Positions 1 to 12,200 of a DNA stretch of 64,000 nt are shown piece after piece (within the stretch, counting starts at the first letter, position 1; every line of letters starts with the position of its first letter). The stretch is from positions 6,037,501-6,101,500 of the forward strand of contig JAKSXM010000247.1 of the NCBI GenBank assembly GCA_022575985.1, written 5' to 3'. The DNA is from Anagrus nilaparvatae (lineage: Eukaryota > Arthropoda > Insecta > Hymenoptera > Mymaridae). The notes beneath the pieces were generated by a model. That model made no database searches. It was not told the origin of the DNA and saw nothing but the letters and a program-made list of their open reading frames with translations. A program made the translations under genes and the position numbers.

Positions 1-73
1 AAACATCCTTTCCTGGTGGTCAAGTTACTGTCGTCTTAGACACAAAAGAAGGAACACATTTTTCTTAGATATA

Positions 74-977
74 TCTCTATATATTATAAAGTTATAACCG
101 CCGCCGCCGCTGCCGCCGCTGTCGCATGAGCCCTTTGTGCCAATGGACCTTTTGTGCCAAAATGGACCTTTTGTGACAAAATGGACCTTTTGGGCCAAAT
201 TGGACCTTTTGTGCCAAAATGGACTTTTTGGGCCAAATTGGACCTTTTGTGCCAAAATGGACCTTTTGTGCCCAAATGAGCCTTTTGTGCCAAAATGGAC
301 CTTTTGTGCCAAATTGGACCTTTTGGGCCACAGTGGTCCTTTTGGGCCAAAATGGTCCTTCTGGGCCAAAGTGAACCTATTGGGCCAAAGTGGTCCTTTT
401 GGGCCAATGTGGTCCTTTTGAGCCAATGCGGTTTTTTCTATATTTAACAAATTATTATAAAGTTGTTTTTTTTTATGTTTTTATATAATCAAATTTTTCA
501 TTTTTTTAAAAATATTTTGACTAAATTACAAATGTTGACTAACACATCTTTATACTACATACAACCATCTAAAATTATACTAATACATTTTTTTTAGGTT
601 TATTTATCATTTATGTGCATATTTTAATACAGAGTTGTACTTAAAATTTTTTTTTTTATTTTGAAACTATAAATATTTTACCTTTTTATGGTAAGAAACA
701 GATTTTTTTTTTCATTCAGCAGCTAAAAAAATTTAAAAAAAAAATTTTTTTTTGGATCTCGGTAGCCTATTATTTAGTATACACAAAAACGGTCATTTTC
801 CATCCAGCAGAATTTTATTTCATAAGAAATCGCGTTGAAGCTGATTTTTGGCCACTTTTTTTTTTTTTACTACACTGTGGTACGCCTTGCAAGTGATTAT
901 AAAAATATACAATCGCAATACTTCAATCACTCTGCGGGGGTTGGCGCGCGTAGCGCGCAGGAGGCGTAGCCCCCTCG
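74..977 (+). mobile_element. Non-autonomous Helitron, copy 1
   Basis: The element starts TCTCTATATATTATAAAG and ends in a GC-rich hairpin (GCGCGC-GTA-GCGCGC, about 942-959) followed by CTCG. It lies between an A at 73 and a T at 978, the AT target expected of Helitrons. A second copy at 48,416-49,280 on the minus strand has the same ends with the canonical CTAG, so CTCG here is probably a one-base decay of CTAG. No Rep/helicase ORF is present, so it would need proteins supplied in trans. Inside are a CCG-rich stretch (about 101-123) and a 19-bp minisatellite. Confidence 0.75.
123..430 (+). repeat. 19-bp minisatellite in Helitron copy 1
   Basis: About sixteen head-to-tail copies of a 19-bp unit close to CCTTTTGTGCCAAAATGGA, with GGGCC/GTGCC and ATTG/ATGG variants. 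It gives open frames on both strands only because a 19-bp unit without stops cycles through all three frames. It sits at the same place near the 5' end in the second Helitron copy. Confidence 0.85.
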
Positions 978-1440
978 TGTATTTCTAAATATAAGTAAGC
1001 TCTGAAAATTTATATTTTGTATTTTATATTCTTGATTAGCAATTTGTTAAAATACATTATTTTTTCGAACAAACATGAATCTTATACTTCAAAGATACTT
1101 AAAGGCAATTTCATGCTAATAATTTTAATTCAAATTATTTATTATTTTAAATAAATTTTTAAAATTATTTAATTGATGGAAAATAATTTTTTAAGTTAAT
1201 TTAATTAATAATTATTTTGAATGAAAAAAAGTATCCATCATTTTGCCTCTTCGGGCATCCGTTCTCGTTAGCTCAGTTAGAGCGTTTTTCAATAACCTAT
1301 CCCCAATTATAGGATGGCCTCATAACCAGAGCTATGTAGCTCGGACTAGTTCCCACTCTTATAACAGGTAAATATGTTACATAATATTTTTTGAGTACGT
1401 CCCTCCCTCCTCAAAATCAATAACTATTTTTAAAATAATA
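978..1440. other. AT-rich spacer with a degenerate tRNA-like stretch
   Basis: No gene is supportable. Near 1,268-1,355 the motif TTAGCTCAGTTAGAGC resembles a tRNA D-arm/A-box, and ACTAGTTCCC about 70 bases later is a poor B-box. I could not fold a convincing acceptor stem. The bases just before it (aaaaaaagtatccatcatttt) resemble the flank of the tRNA-like units in the 23-28 kb satellite, so it may be a decayed relative or a SINE head. Confidence 0.3.
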
Positions 1441-3441
1441 CAGGCACACACAAAAAAAAGTCATGTGCCAGAAGGTAGACCCCATGGAATGGGGGTTTTC
1501 GGTGGTGTTAAAACCGAATATGGCCATAGAAATGCAATTTAACTAGCCAATTTGCCCCCAGCGCCCCCATATGCCCCCCCCCAAAAAAGCAAAAAAAAAT
1601 TTTTTTTCAAAAAATGATAATTGAACTGATATACTCATGTTTTTTGGGACGCTTATACCAAAAATGTATACAAAAAGTATTTTTAACTAACGTTTGGCCC
1701 TGTAGACGACCCCAGTGCCCCCATTCATACCCCCCCCCCCCAAACGGGTAAAAATATGTTTATTACAAAAATTAAAACTTCATATGAATTCTTATATTTT
1801 TTGGGACAGTGAAACCAAAAATGAATATAAAAAATTTTTTCTACTAATTTTTGGTCCTGTAAACCACCCCAGTGGCCCCATGCACCCGCCCCCCCCAAAA
1901 CGAGATATAAAAATTTTTATTACAAAAACTAAAACTCAATTTATATTGTTATGTTTTCGGAGGCACTGAAACCAAAGATGAATATAAAAAACGTGTTTAA
2001 CCAATGCTTGATTCTCTAGGCCACCTCAGTGCCCCCATTCAACCCCCCCTCCCCAAACGAGTTAAAAATATTTTTATTAGGAAAATTAAAACTCAATGTG
2101 TATTCTTATATTTTTTGAGACGCTGCAACCAAAGATGCATATAAAAAATGTTTTTAACCAATGCTTGGCCCTGTAGACCAAACCCCCCCCCCGAACGGGT
2201 TAAAAATATGTTTATTAGGAAAATTAAAACTCAATGTGTATTCTTATGTTTTTTGAGACGCTAAGACTAAAGATGAATATTAAAATTGTTTTTAATCAAT
2301 GCTTAGCCCGTTAGTCCACCCCAAAGGAAATCAGTACAAATAGTATAAAAATACGGAAAATTTTTTTTCTACATTCATTTTTGGTTGACTTAATCTTCTT
2401 TGTATGACGAGTTTCTTTTTGCATACATTAATTTTTTGGCAGGTTAAGCTTTTTTTTAATGGTTTCAGTGTCCAAAAAAAATAAGAATACACCTTGAGTT
2501 TTAATTTTTTAATTAAAATATTCTCAACTCGTTTGGGGGTAGGGGGGTAAAAGGGGGCACTGGGGTGGTCTAAAGGGCCAAGCATTGTTTAAAATCATTT
2601 TTAATATTCATCTTTAGTCTTAGCGTCTCAAAAAACATAAGAATACACATTGAGTTTTAATTTTCCTTATAAACATATTTTTAACCCATTCGGGTTGGGG
2701 GGGGCTTTGGTCTACAGGGCCAAGCATTGGTTAAAAACATTTTTTATATGCATCTTTGGTTGCAGCGTCTCAAAAAACATAAGAATACACATTGAGTTTT
2801 AATTTTCCTAATAAAAATATTTTTAACTCGTTTGGGGGGGGGGGGTTGAATGGGGGCACTGAGGTGGCCTAGAGAATCAAGCATAGGTTAAACACGTTTT
2901 TTATATTCATCTTTGGTTTCAGCGCCTCCGAAAACATAACAATATACATTGAGTTTTAGTTTTTGTAATAAAAATTTTTATATCTCGTTTTGGGGGGGTG
3001 GGTGCATGGGGCCACTGGGGTGGTTTACAGGACCAAAAATTAGTAGAAAACATTTTTTATATTCATTTTTGGTTTCACCGTCCCAAAAAATATAAGAATT
3101 CATATGAAGTTTTAATTTTTGTAATAAACATATTTTTACCCGTTTGGGGGGGGGGGGGGTATGAATGGGGGCACTGGGGTCGTCTACAGGGCCAAACGTT
3201 GGTTAAAAACATTTTTTGTATACTTTTTTGGTATAAGCGTCCCAAAAAACATGAGTATGTAGTTCAATTTTCATTAAAAAACAAAAAAATTTTTTTACTT
3301 TTGGGGGGCATATGGGGGCGCTGGGGGCAAATTGGCTAGTTAAATTGCATTTCTATGGCCATATTCGGTTTTAGCACCACCAAAAACCCCCATTCCATGG
3401 AGTTTACCTTCTGGCACATGACTTTTTTTTTTGTGTGCCTG
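1441..3441. mobile_element. Foldback element with tandem poly-C/poly-G repeats
   Basis: A 2-kb imperfect palindrome. The left end caggcacacacaaa is mirrored by tttgtgtgcctg at 3,430-3,441, and the arms match inward through the gccaatttgcccccagcgccccc block (about 1,548) and its complement near 3,310. Each arm holds about five 140-150-bp tandem repeats with a run of 7-14 C (left) or G (right), a cactgggg/ccccagtg block and an AAACG(G/A)GTTAAAAATAT block. The arms are separated by a less similar centre at about 2,320-2,520. The spurious ORFs here are repeat artefacts. Confidence 0.75.
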
Positions 3442-3443
3442 TG

Positions 3444-4330
3444 TAATTTATATAAAAACATCTTAGTATAGGCCTGGAGCATGGTTTTATTTGCGATTTT
3501 TTTTGAAAGCATGTCCATGGAATTTTTCGACGGTAATTTTTGCATTTGGGGTCGCTGATTCCATATCTGAAGTCCGTTTTGACCTAACGTGGTCCAATTT
3601 CGTGTACATGCCCATTTTAGGTCATTTTTAACGTTTTTTGCCTTTTTTTGTTAAAATTTTTAATATATTATCATTTTCCTCACACTACACTAATGTTTTT
3701 TGGGACTCTATACCTAATTATCATATCTAATCATACAAAAAAATTGTAGCCCATAATAGGAATTCTTAGGCTATGTTTCACGCTTTTAGGACTAATTTTA
3801 GCTATTTTTATGAAATAACACCAATTTTTATCTACAGCTTCTGGTTTTTAAATGTTTTAAGGTATTTATACGAATATTATTTTTAATTTATCGAAAAAAG
3901 GTGTAGTAGCCCATAATAGGCACTTAGAGGCTGTTTTTGACGTTTTTGGGGTAACTTATGCTGTTTTTATAAACTAAAGCGTGAAAAATAGCCTAAGAAT
4001 TCCTAATATGGGCTACCATTTTTTTTGTTGTATGAGTAGATATTGTAATTGGGTATAGAGTCCCAAAAAAAAATTAGTGTAGTGTGAGAAAAATGGTAAT
4101 GTATTAAAAATATAACAAAAAATGACAAACAAACGTTAAAAATGACCTAAAATGGGCAATTACGCAAAATTGGACCACGTTAGGTCAAAACGGATTTCGG
4201 ATTTGGAATCAGCGACCTCAAAAACTAAAATTACCGTCGAAAAATTCCATGGACATGCTTGCAAAAAAAAATCGCAACTAAAACCATGCGCTAGGCCTAT
4301 ACTATCTATTTTATAAATATTTTTAAAAGG
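3444..4330. mobile_element. Second foldback element (about 0.9 kb)
   Basis: Imperfect inverted repeats of about 350 bp with an axis near 3,890. Left landmarks gtataggcctggagcatgg (about 3,465), ccatggaatttttcgacgg, gacctaacgtggtcc and gggactctatacc recur in reverse complement at about 4,000-4,310, ending ccatgcgctaggcctatac. No coding frame. It abuts the preceding foldback directly. Confidence 0.65.
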
Positions 4331-5112
4331 ATTATACGAATTCTTAAAAGTATATTATATGAAGATTCTATTAAAACTGAAAAAATAATTTCTAAATGTT
4401 AAGAAAAAAAGACATTTTCTCGGCTTCATCTAGGATAATATGAATTGAATTTTTATTATACAATTTGAATTGCAAAAATTGACCGAGGAATAACCCCGAT
4501 ATCAGCAAAATAAAACTTGATACCTATTTTTACTTTATGCTCTATTGAAGCCAATAATTGGCCGATTTTTGCGATTCAAAGTTCTTTGTAATAAGGTGAA
4601 TCAATACATTTACAATATTTATAAAAACTGAATACTTTTCTAAACATTGCATTCTTTTTTTTTATATTATTATTACAAGATGTTAATGTCTTAAAAAGCA
4701 TAATGTTTATTCAAACTCTGAAACAACAGAAATATTTTTTTTCTACCTTTTGGAGATTGAAACAGCAGGAAGGTGTGAAAAATTTTTTGAGAAACAATAG
4801 ATTAATAGATTGCACCTGTGCCTTGATTCATTTCGCTTTAGCTCTAAAATTAGAAATTTGCTACAGTAATCAATTATATATTTGTAATATACAAATCAAG
4901 ACCTATCTATTAAAAAAAAAAATGAAGACAATCGAACAAATTGTTGATGAGATAGAGGTCTCGTTTTTTATCAGTGGTAAAAATTTGGCCAGAGAGAAAA
5001 CTGATTTTTTCGACACTTTTTTAAGGTCCAAAGCAGCGGAGTGAAAAAAAATGTCAAAAAATTCCTGTTTTTTGACTTATATTTGCTATAAAACAGAAAC
5101 TAATAAAGTTGA
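4331..5112. other. AT-rich spacer, no gene seen
   Basis: An open frame of 113 codons at 4,703-5,044 has low-complexity AT-driven composition and no recognisable motif; I do not support it as a gene. Nothing else was identified before the Polinton target site. Confidence 0.5.
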
Positions 5113-5118
5113 TATATA
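5113..5118. repeat. Polinton TSD, left copy (tatata)
   Basis: The six bases tatata immediately precede the left terminus AGTAGTAGG and are repeated immediately after the right terminus at 23,070-23,075. Six base pairs is the usual Polinton duplication. The sequence is low complexity, so the exact edge could slide by a base or two. Confidence 0.85.
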
Positions 5119-5500
5119 AGTAGTAGGTATATCTATATAGAACTAGGGTGAATGACCTCTTACGCAATAGTACTATTGCTCTACGAATTCTTATCACCTT
5201 ATCTATGTAAACAGGGTTAATGACCTCTCACGCAATAGTACTATTGTGCTATCTATCCTTATCAGTTTATCTATGTCAACAGGTGTAAATGACCTCTGAC
5301 GTCATAGTAGTGTTGGTCAAATGGGTCAACCATAATCATAAGGTCATTACCCTCTACCACCCCCTCCATCCCATCCGACTTTTTTCGGCCCATATTTTAA
5401 CTTGGGCAAATGATATTTTTTTCAGTTTTTAAACGTTTTCTACCTCACACCACACCCACTCAGCATTTTTACCCACCAATTTTTTTACCAATACATAAAC
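5119..5500. repeat. Polinton left TIR
   Basis: Matches the reverse complement of 22,690-23,069 almost base for base over the outer 250 bp (one cluster of changes near 5,306-5,320), then with small indels to about 5,450. Contains three spaced direct repeats described separately. Motifs of the form aactaggtcaaataatattttttt(c)agtttt recur at about 5,399, 5,500 and 5,650, so short repeats continue inward from the TIR. Confidence 0.9.
5154..5320. promoter_or_regulatory. Three iteron-like repeats with 14-bp palindromes in the TIR
   Basis: Three direct repeats with a period of about 68-72 bp share the core gggt(g/t)aatgacctct(t/c)acgcaatag. The first two carry the perfect palindrome caatagtactattg (5,165-5,178 and 5,233-5,246). 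The third has a diverged version next to the palindrome tgacgtca. The right TIR carries the mirror set (palindromes at 22,942-22,955 and 23,010-23,023). Binding sites for integrase, terminal protein or replication factors are an inference from position and symmetry. Confidence 0.6.
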
Positions 5501-6428
5501 TAGGTCAAATAATATTTTTTTTCAGTTTTTTAACCTTTTTTTACCCCCCACACAGCATTTTCTCACATACCACTTTTCTTTTTCAGATTTTTAAAAATTT
5601 TAAATCAGACGGTGCAACACCATAATAATCCCTTTTCTTATACATATTTTAACTAGGTCAATTAATATTTTTTTTGACTCATAATCTATCATAATCTAAT
5701 GTACAATGAAACTTATCATTTTTTATATTTTTTTAGTTTAGTTATGGCTGTGTATATTTTTATTCAAATCATAAATATAAAATATATAATAAATAAATAA
5801 TATAATAAAATAATATAATATATAATAAATAATATAATAAACCTTATCATTTTATTTAATATTATATTTATATAATTAACAAATTGTGTTCTCACGCTAT
5901 TATTTTTTAATAAAAATAAACAAAAAAAAAGTATTTATATAAATATATTACAATAAATAAATATAAAAAATAAAAAAGAAATATAAAAAATAAATATATA
6001 AATGTGTAATAAACTTATCGTTTTATTTAATATTATATATTAAATAATTAAATAATTAACAAATTATGGTCTAACACTATCATTTTTTTTGATAAAAAAT
6101 AAACAAAAAAATGTATTAATATAAATATATAATAAATCTTATCATTTTATATTAACATTAATCTATTAGGAAATCTAATTTTTAAATTTTAATGTGCTAT
6201 TAAATATTTTTTTATATTATTTTATTAAGATAAAAAATGAACAACAAAAATTTTATAAGGTATCAACATATATCTTATATAAAATAAAAACCATAAAATA
6301 TATGATGCCCTATTTTTTTTCAAAAAATTCTATTATTCTATCTAATGTAAAGCTTTTAATGCTTGTAACAGTGTCTATACAGCTAAATTTTTTTGTGTAA
6401 AATTAAAAGAGTTATAGAATTATAAAAA
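5501..6428. other. Polinton left subterminal region, no gene seen
   Basis: Very AT-rich. Contains repeated tataataaaccttatcatttta-like blocks (about 5,840, 6,010, 6,130) and a 68-codon AT-driven frame at 6,194-6,400 that I do not support. It may hold the promoter of the spliced gene starting at 6,429. Confidence 0.5.
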
Positions 6429-8970
6429 ATGCATTATTATAATAATCTGTATAAAATCAGAAACGCTGCAGCTATTGATAGTAAGTAATTTATTAATTAA
6501 TAATTAATTAACCATAATTATTTATTGCACCATATTTTTCTAGTTTCTTTTTTAACATTGTAAAAAAATTTGATAATTTAGAACTAAAAATAAAAAAAAT
6601 CGAATTACTATATAAACAATAAAAAATAACCAATTAAAATTTTTAAAAAATATAATTCCACTTTAAATTTTAGCTGAGTTAACAGCGAATGATGAAAATA
6701 TGGTACAGGAAGCTGTGCACAATTTGAATGAAGCTGTAAATAATTACAATGGTTTGTAAATTTTTAATTACAATCGTTCTTTTTTAGTTTTTAAAAATTA
6801 TTTATTTTATAATAATTTTTTACTGTTTTTGATAAATTAAAATGATAAAATTTTTTAAATAAATAACCGCTTTTATGATCTACTTTTTTCACAAGAATTT
6901 TACGATTTTTTTAATTAAATTTTTTTTGCTTCGAGAAAAATTTATAATTTATAATCTTATTTTTTAGATGAATTATCGGCAAATCCCGAAAATGAAGAAC
7001 AAGAAGCTAGCCTTACGTTAGGTATTTTAAATTTTTATAAAAATTTTTGAAAAAAATTAAAATTTATTATTAAATAATAAAAATTTTATAGATACTATGC
7101 TGAATACAGAAGAACTACAACAATTAGATCCTATGCTTCTGGATAACGAACCAATTAATACGCGTAAGTATATGTTAAATACAATCTTCTTAAAATTTCG
7201 TCATTTTTATATCAAATTACACGTTTCATTGATGCTCTGCGTTGTTAGCAGCGTGAATACAAATTTGTAGACAATTTTAAATATTAATTTTTTAATTTTT
7301 TAATAATATAAACTGTAAAAATAATTATAAATTTTAATGAAAAATATTTAAACTAATAGAAAGTTAAGATAAATTTATGATTTTTTTAAGATAAATTATT
7401 TTATTGACAAAATTTTTAATTAAATACAAATCAGGTACAGAATAATTCTAAGCCAAATTTCGATTTTTAAAAATAAATTATTTAATTGATAAATCTTTAT
7501 TTAATAAATAAAAAAAAGACACGTTGTAAAAAAACAAAAAATTAAACTAAACACTATTTATAAAATTATAACAGCTGAAATTTTACCACCACTTACTCCG
7601 GTTGACCTAGATGATTTGGAAGTCGCGCTGATAACAGGCGCCTACTTAGCAGTTGGAAATAATGAAACAACGCATCGTTCTGATCTTGTCAGCTTATTAA
7701 AAGATCAAGATACACCTGATAACGAACGTTCAACCACTAACACCGGCGAAAATCGAGCTTTATCCCCGGGTGTTGGAAATGTTGAACGAACAGCTCGTGA
7801 CGAAATCCTAAGTTTATTGAAAGATTGGGAGAGTTCAGATAATGAAAGCTTAAACACAGCAGAAAATCGCTCAATATCAGCACTAACTACATGCTCTACA
7901 ATGTCACCAACTATAGAGCAACACCTTGAGAGTTCAGATAATGAATATTTAAACACAGCAGAAAATCGCTCGATATCATCTGTAACTACATGCTCTAGAA
8001 TTTCACCAGCTATAGAGCAACACAACGATGATAGCAATAGCTCCCAATTATCGGAAAGCATGATCGACGTAGATTTTATGCGTTGGTTCGAGGAGGGTGG
8101 TAACGCAATCTTAGATGAGTTAGGCAATCAAACTCCTGATAATCACAGGGCCGACAATACAACGTATAATGACGATCGTGCTGATTCAATCAGTACACAC
8201 GACCACAGGGATATTGCCGTTGATCATGATATACAACACAATGAGCCTGAAAACATCCAGGTAGATAACGATAATGCTGATGATGGACCCAATTTTTTAA
8301 ATATCCAACACGTTGCAAATTTTTACCAACCACCAGAGGCGTATGACTATTTGTTGGAAAGAAATGCTGACACAGCATATAGGAACCGCGAAAAATGGTT
8401 TTCTATTTTAAATAACGAATATGAAGAACGACGACGCTATGAGGCAGAAACATTTCAACCTGGGCCCTCATCCAGAGCAACAGCTTATGAGCAGGTACAA
8501 ACAACGAATACGGATACGAACAAGCGCAAAAAAGAAGCTAACGATTTACTAGATAAAAGAAAAAAGGCAGCCGTTGAGTTTTTAAATAATCCCATTGGTC
8601 GCTTTTCACAAACCACATCAAATGAAGATGACTTTGAGTTCGACTCTGAAAACGTTTTACACGCTAGTGTCAATGAGTGTAAGTAAAAACTTTATAATTA
8701 TTAAGTCTTATACATAAATGTATACATAAACATACTAAAATATTGTTTATTTTTACAGTAATAAGGGTTAAAGGTGAGTGTGGTGATTTCACAGATTACG
8801 ATACGAACGTACAAACCTTAATAGCATGTATCATACAATCACCAAAAGCGCGAATGATACGTTGGCTATCAGATTTCTTAACATCAGGGGGGTTATTTAG
8901 AGAAATAAATCTCGACGATCTATTGCAAAGGGTCCGCGAAAGTTTATCTGACCCAAAACGTGAAATGTAA
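6429..8970 (+). CDS. Spliced acidic Polinton leader protein (six exons)
   Basis: Predicted exons 6429-6480, 6674-6751, 6968-7021, 7092-7163, 7575-8678 and 8759-8970 give 523 codons plus stop. Every intron is GT-AG (gtaagt at introns 1, 4 and 5) and every junction is phase 1, with no stop across any join. I do not recognise the product. It is rich in D, E, N and S, and a segment with ESSDNE(S/Y)LNTAENRSIS is duplicated (about 7,828-7,970). The last exon has a more globular look, ending LSDPKREM. Being phase 1 throughout, the exons could also splice in frame into the DNA polymerase exon at 9,275, so this may be the N-terminal part of the polymerase precursor as well as a separate product. Exon calls are by eye. 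Confidence 0.7.
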
Positions 8971-9021
8971 AAAGATTACATAGCTCGAATTAATTTATAT
9001 TTGATTATTTTAAAATTTAAT

Positions 9022-9068
9022 TATTATTATTAATATTATTATTATTATCATTTTTACTATCGTTATTA

Positions 9069-9109
<41 letters not shown>

Positions 9110-9110
9110 A
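9022..9110 (+). repeat. (ATT)n microsatellite
   Basis: Interrupted trinucleotide run of tta/att units lying inside the proposed intron between the leader exons and the polymerase exon. Probably length-variable. Confidence 0.85.
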
Positions 9111-9274
9111 CCAAAAGTTTTGAAAGTTTTTTAATTTAACTTTTTTTAAAATTTGTAAAAGTAATAGACATTTACTACTATAGCGCAACTAACTCATATT
9201 TAATAGGAACGTTTTTATTTTTTTATTTTTATTTTTATTATATACTTATATTTCACAGCGAATATTTTTTACAG

Positions 9275-12200
9275 ATAATAAAAATAACGCTGGTACCCCT
9301 CAACTTGTACCTACAACTCCTGAAACAGCCACCGAACAAGTAGGAGCTGGCAACAGTCAGAAATTTATTATTATAAACGATTCATCAAAGTATGTTAAAA
9401 AGTTTAAATGTAGAGGCCGCGAATTAGTTTTAAAAATTCGCGAACCCAGTCAAAATTATAATCCGGTAGCATGGTTAGAGGGTGCTATAAATGAAATTCA
9501 TAGTCACTTAAGAGATATGACTGTACCTAACGATGTTATGGGAATTACCATTACATCTAATGAATTTTTGAGAGGTAGCGCCGGTTTATCTTTCAGACCT
9601 GTTCAAGATTTTACGGTTGATGGGTTATGGGGGTTAATAAGTAGTATAGCCCAAAGTAATAACTGTTTTAGCGCTGCTGACTCATTCACAATTACTGTAA
9701 CAACTGTAAATAATATTTTAGGTAAAGGACGTGTTAAAAATACAAAACCTATAGACGTTGTGGCTAAAAGATCCATAGTAGCTATTAAAAATAGAGATGA
9801 TTTGTGTTTATTTAGAGCTATTGTTGTTGGAGAAAAATACATAAAATTTAAAGAAAGCAATACGATTGAAAACAAAAATGCATGGGTTAATATAAGAAGA
9901 AAAAATTTGCAAAAAGCTGAGGCCAATTTTCTTTTAAGTAATACTATTAGGACAATACCTGCTGGTGGTTGTGGTATAGTAGAAATAAGGCGTATCCAAT
10001 CTTATATGGCTTATGCAAAAGGGTTAGCTTTAATGGTCTATGAAAAAGCATTATTTGGGTTGGGGGAACCAGTGGTATTCAACGGATTAAAATTTTTATC
10101 AAATAGAAATATAACTGTAAAAGGTGTAATAAACTTGCTATACGACGACAGCCATTACGATACAATTCTTAATTTGCAGGGTGCTGGAGGTTTAAATTTT
10201 TTTTGCCCTGGTTGTAATAAGGCTTATAATCTAGTCGATGAGCACCGATGCAGTGCTAAATGTTCACAATGCTTTAATTCCCCACCGTGTAGCGCTGAAA
10301 AAATTCCTAAAAAAGAATGTTTGCGGTGTCACAGATATTTTTTCAATGATATTTGTTACAACAATCATTTACAACCTATGAAAACCGGTGGTCAGAAAAC
10401 AGTCTGTGAAACCCTTTACGGTTGTATAAAATGTTTCAAAATTGTAAATAAATATAAAGAAAAAAACCACCGTTGTTTATATAATTATTGCAATCTATGT
10501 AAAAAAACACATAATATCAATGAATTATGTTTTATGCAAAAAATTACAGAGTCTAAAAAAACTAAAAAAGATATTCTTTTTGTTTTTTATGATTTTGAAA
10601 CACGCGCAGAAGAAAATTTTAAAAATAACCCGGATGTAAAAATTCACATTCCTAATTTATGTATTACACAGCATGTCTGCACACAGTGTATTTTAGATGA
10701 GGACATGCAAAACAATTGTAACACATGTGGTGTGCGGCAACACATACTCGAAAATAATCCTGTAGAAGAATTGATAAATTTATATGTTACACCGTCCCAA
10801 CGTAATAATCGTTTTAATAAAATTATTTGCATCGCACATAACGCGAAGGCTTTCGATTCTCAATTTATACTTCGCGAATTAGTCGAAAAGAAAAAGGTGC
10901 AACCCAATATTATATTAAAAGGTACAAACATAATACTTTTAGAATGTGGTAACTGTTCTTTTATAGATTCCATTAATTTTTTTCAATCACGATTAAGTGC
11001 TCTACCATCAACTTTTAATTTACAAGCTGAAAAAGGCTTTTTCCCACATCTTTTTAATTTATATGAAAATAAAAATTACATAGGTCCCTTACCAGATAAA
11101 AAATTTTACATGCCTGATAGTATGAGTGTTAAAGAACGAACGGCTTTTTTAAAATGGTATGATGAAACATATCCTAATTATATATTCGATTTTGAACAAG
11201 AAATTAAACGGTACTGTATCGCTGATGTAACGGTGTTAAGACTTGCGTGCTTAAAGTTCCGTGAACTTTTCATCCAATACGGTGGCTTGTGTCCTTTTTC
11301 GGAATCAACATATACAATTGCATCGGCTGTTTCAAAAGTTTATCGTAAAAAATTTCTTAAACCCAATACCATTGGATTAATTCCAAGTTACGGTTATCGT
11401 CGGGTAGACAAACATTCGCTTAAATCTTTAGAATGGATAGCTTACCTGGAAAAATTACATAATAAACGTATTAAATCAGCGGGGCGTGGACGTGAGCATA
11501 AATTAGAAGGGGGCATTCGCGTTGATGGTTTCTTAGAAAAAAATGGTTGCAAAGGTTTAGTATTTGAATTTCATGGCTGCTATTATCATGGGTGTATTTT
11601 ATGTAAAAAATCAAACAGAAATACTGTAACACATTTGGGAAAAAGTTTTAATCAACTTTATGAGGAAACCTTGAATAAAGGGCGAAGAATAAAGGCTTTA
11701 GGTTACGACCTTGTAGAAAAATGGGAATGCGAATTTGAAGCTTTAAAAAAACGCGAACCGTGGATAAAAGAATATTTGTTGAAGCACCCTTTAAAAACAA
11801 CTGTAACCATAAACCCTCGTGATGCTCTATCTGGAGGGCGAACAGAAAATCTAGTTTTAAAATATTATGTTAAAGAAGGTGAAAAAATAAAATACGTGGA
11901 TTTTTGTTCAATGTACCCCTATATTTGCAAGGTTAAAAGATTCCCCGTAGGCCACCCGAAAATATACATTGATAAAGAATGTTGTGAACTTACGGGTGGG
12001 GATAATCAAAATTTATCACAGGTAGATGGCTTGGTAAAATGTAAAATTTTACCACCAAGAAATTTGTATATACCACTACTTGGTCAAAAATATAACGGGC
12101 GGCTAATATTTGGCTTATGCCATACATGTTGCTTAGAAGCAAATAAAAACGACTGTGATCATAAAAATATAAACCAAAGAGCTATAACGGGTACTTTTGT

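Noticed and set aside
25..450. Overlapping ORFs on both strands with LAQK.HFGTKG-type repeats
   Set aside because: They come from the 19-bp minisatellite, which lacks stops in several frames; no start context or conserved domain. The same artefact occurs at 48,802-49,287.
4703..5044. 113-codon ORF left of the Polinton
   Set aside because: AT-driven composition, Lys/Phe-rich, no motif, no splice or promoter support.
5410..5625. 71-codon ORF in the Polinton TIR region
   Set aside because: Lies over short repeats (aactaggtcaaat...cagttttt) and pyrimidine runs; not conserved in the opposite TIR.
6194..6400. 68-codon ORF before the leader gene
   Set aside because: Low-complexity AT-rich sequence; no support as an extra exon.
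7705..8127. 140-codon antisense ORF within the leader gene
   Set aside because: Shadow of the plus-strand exon, which has consistent splice phases.
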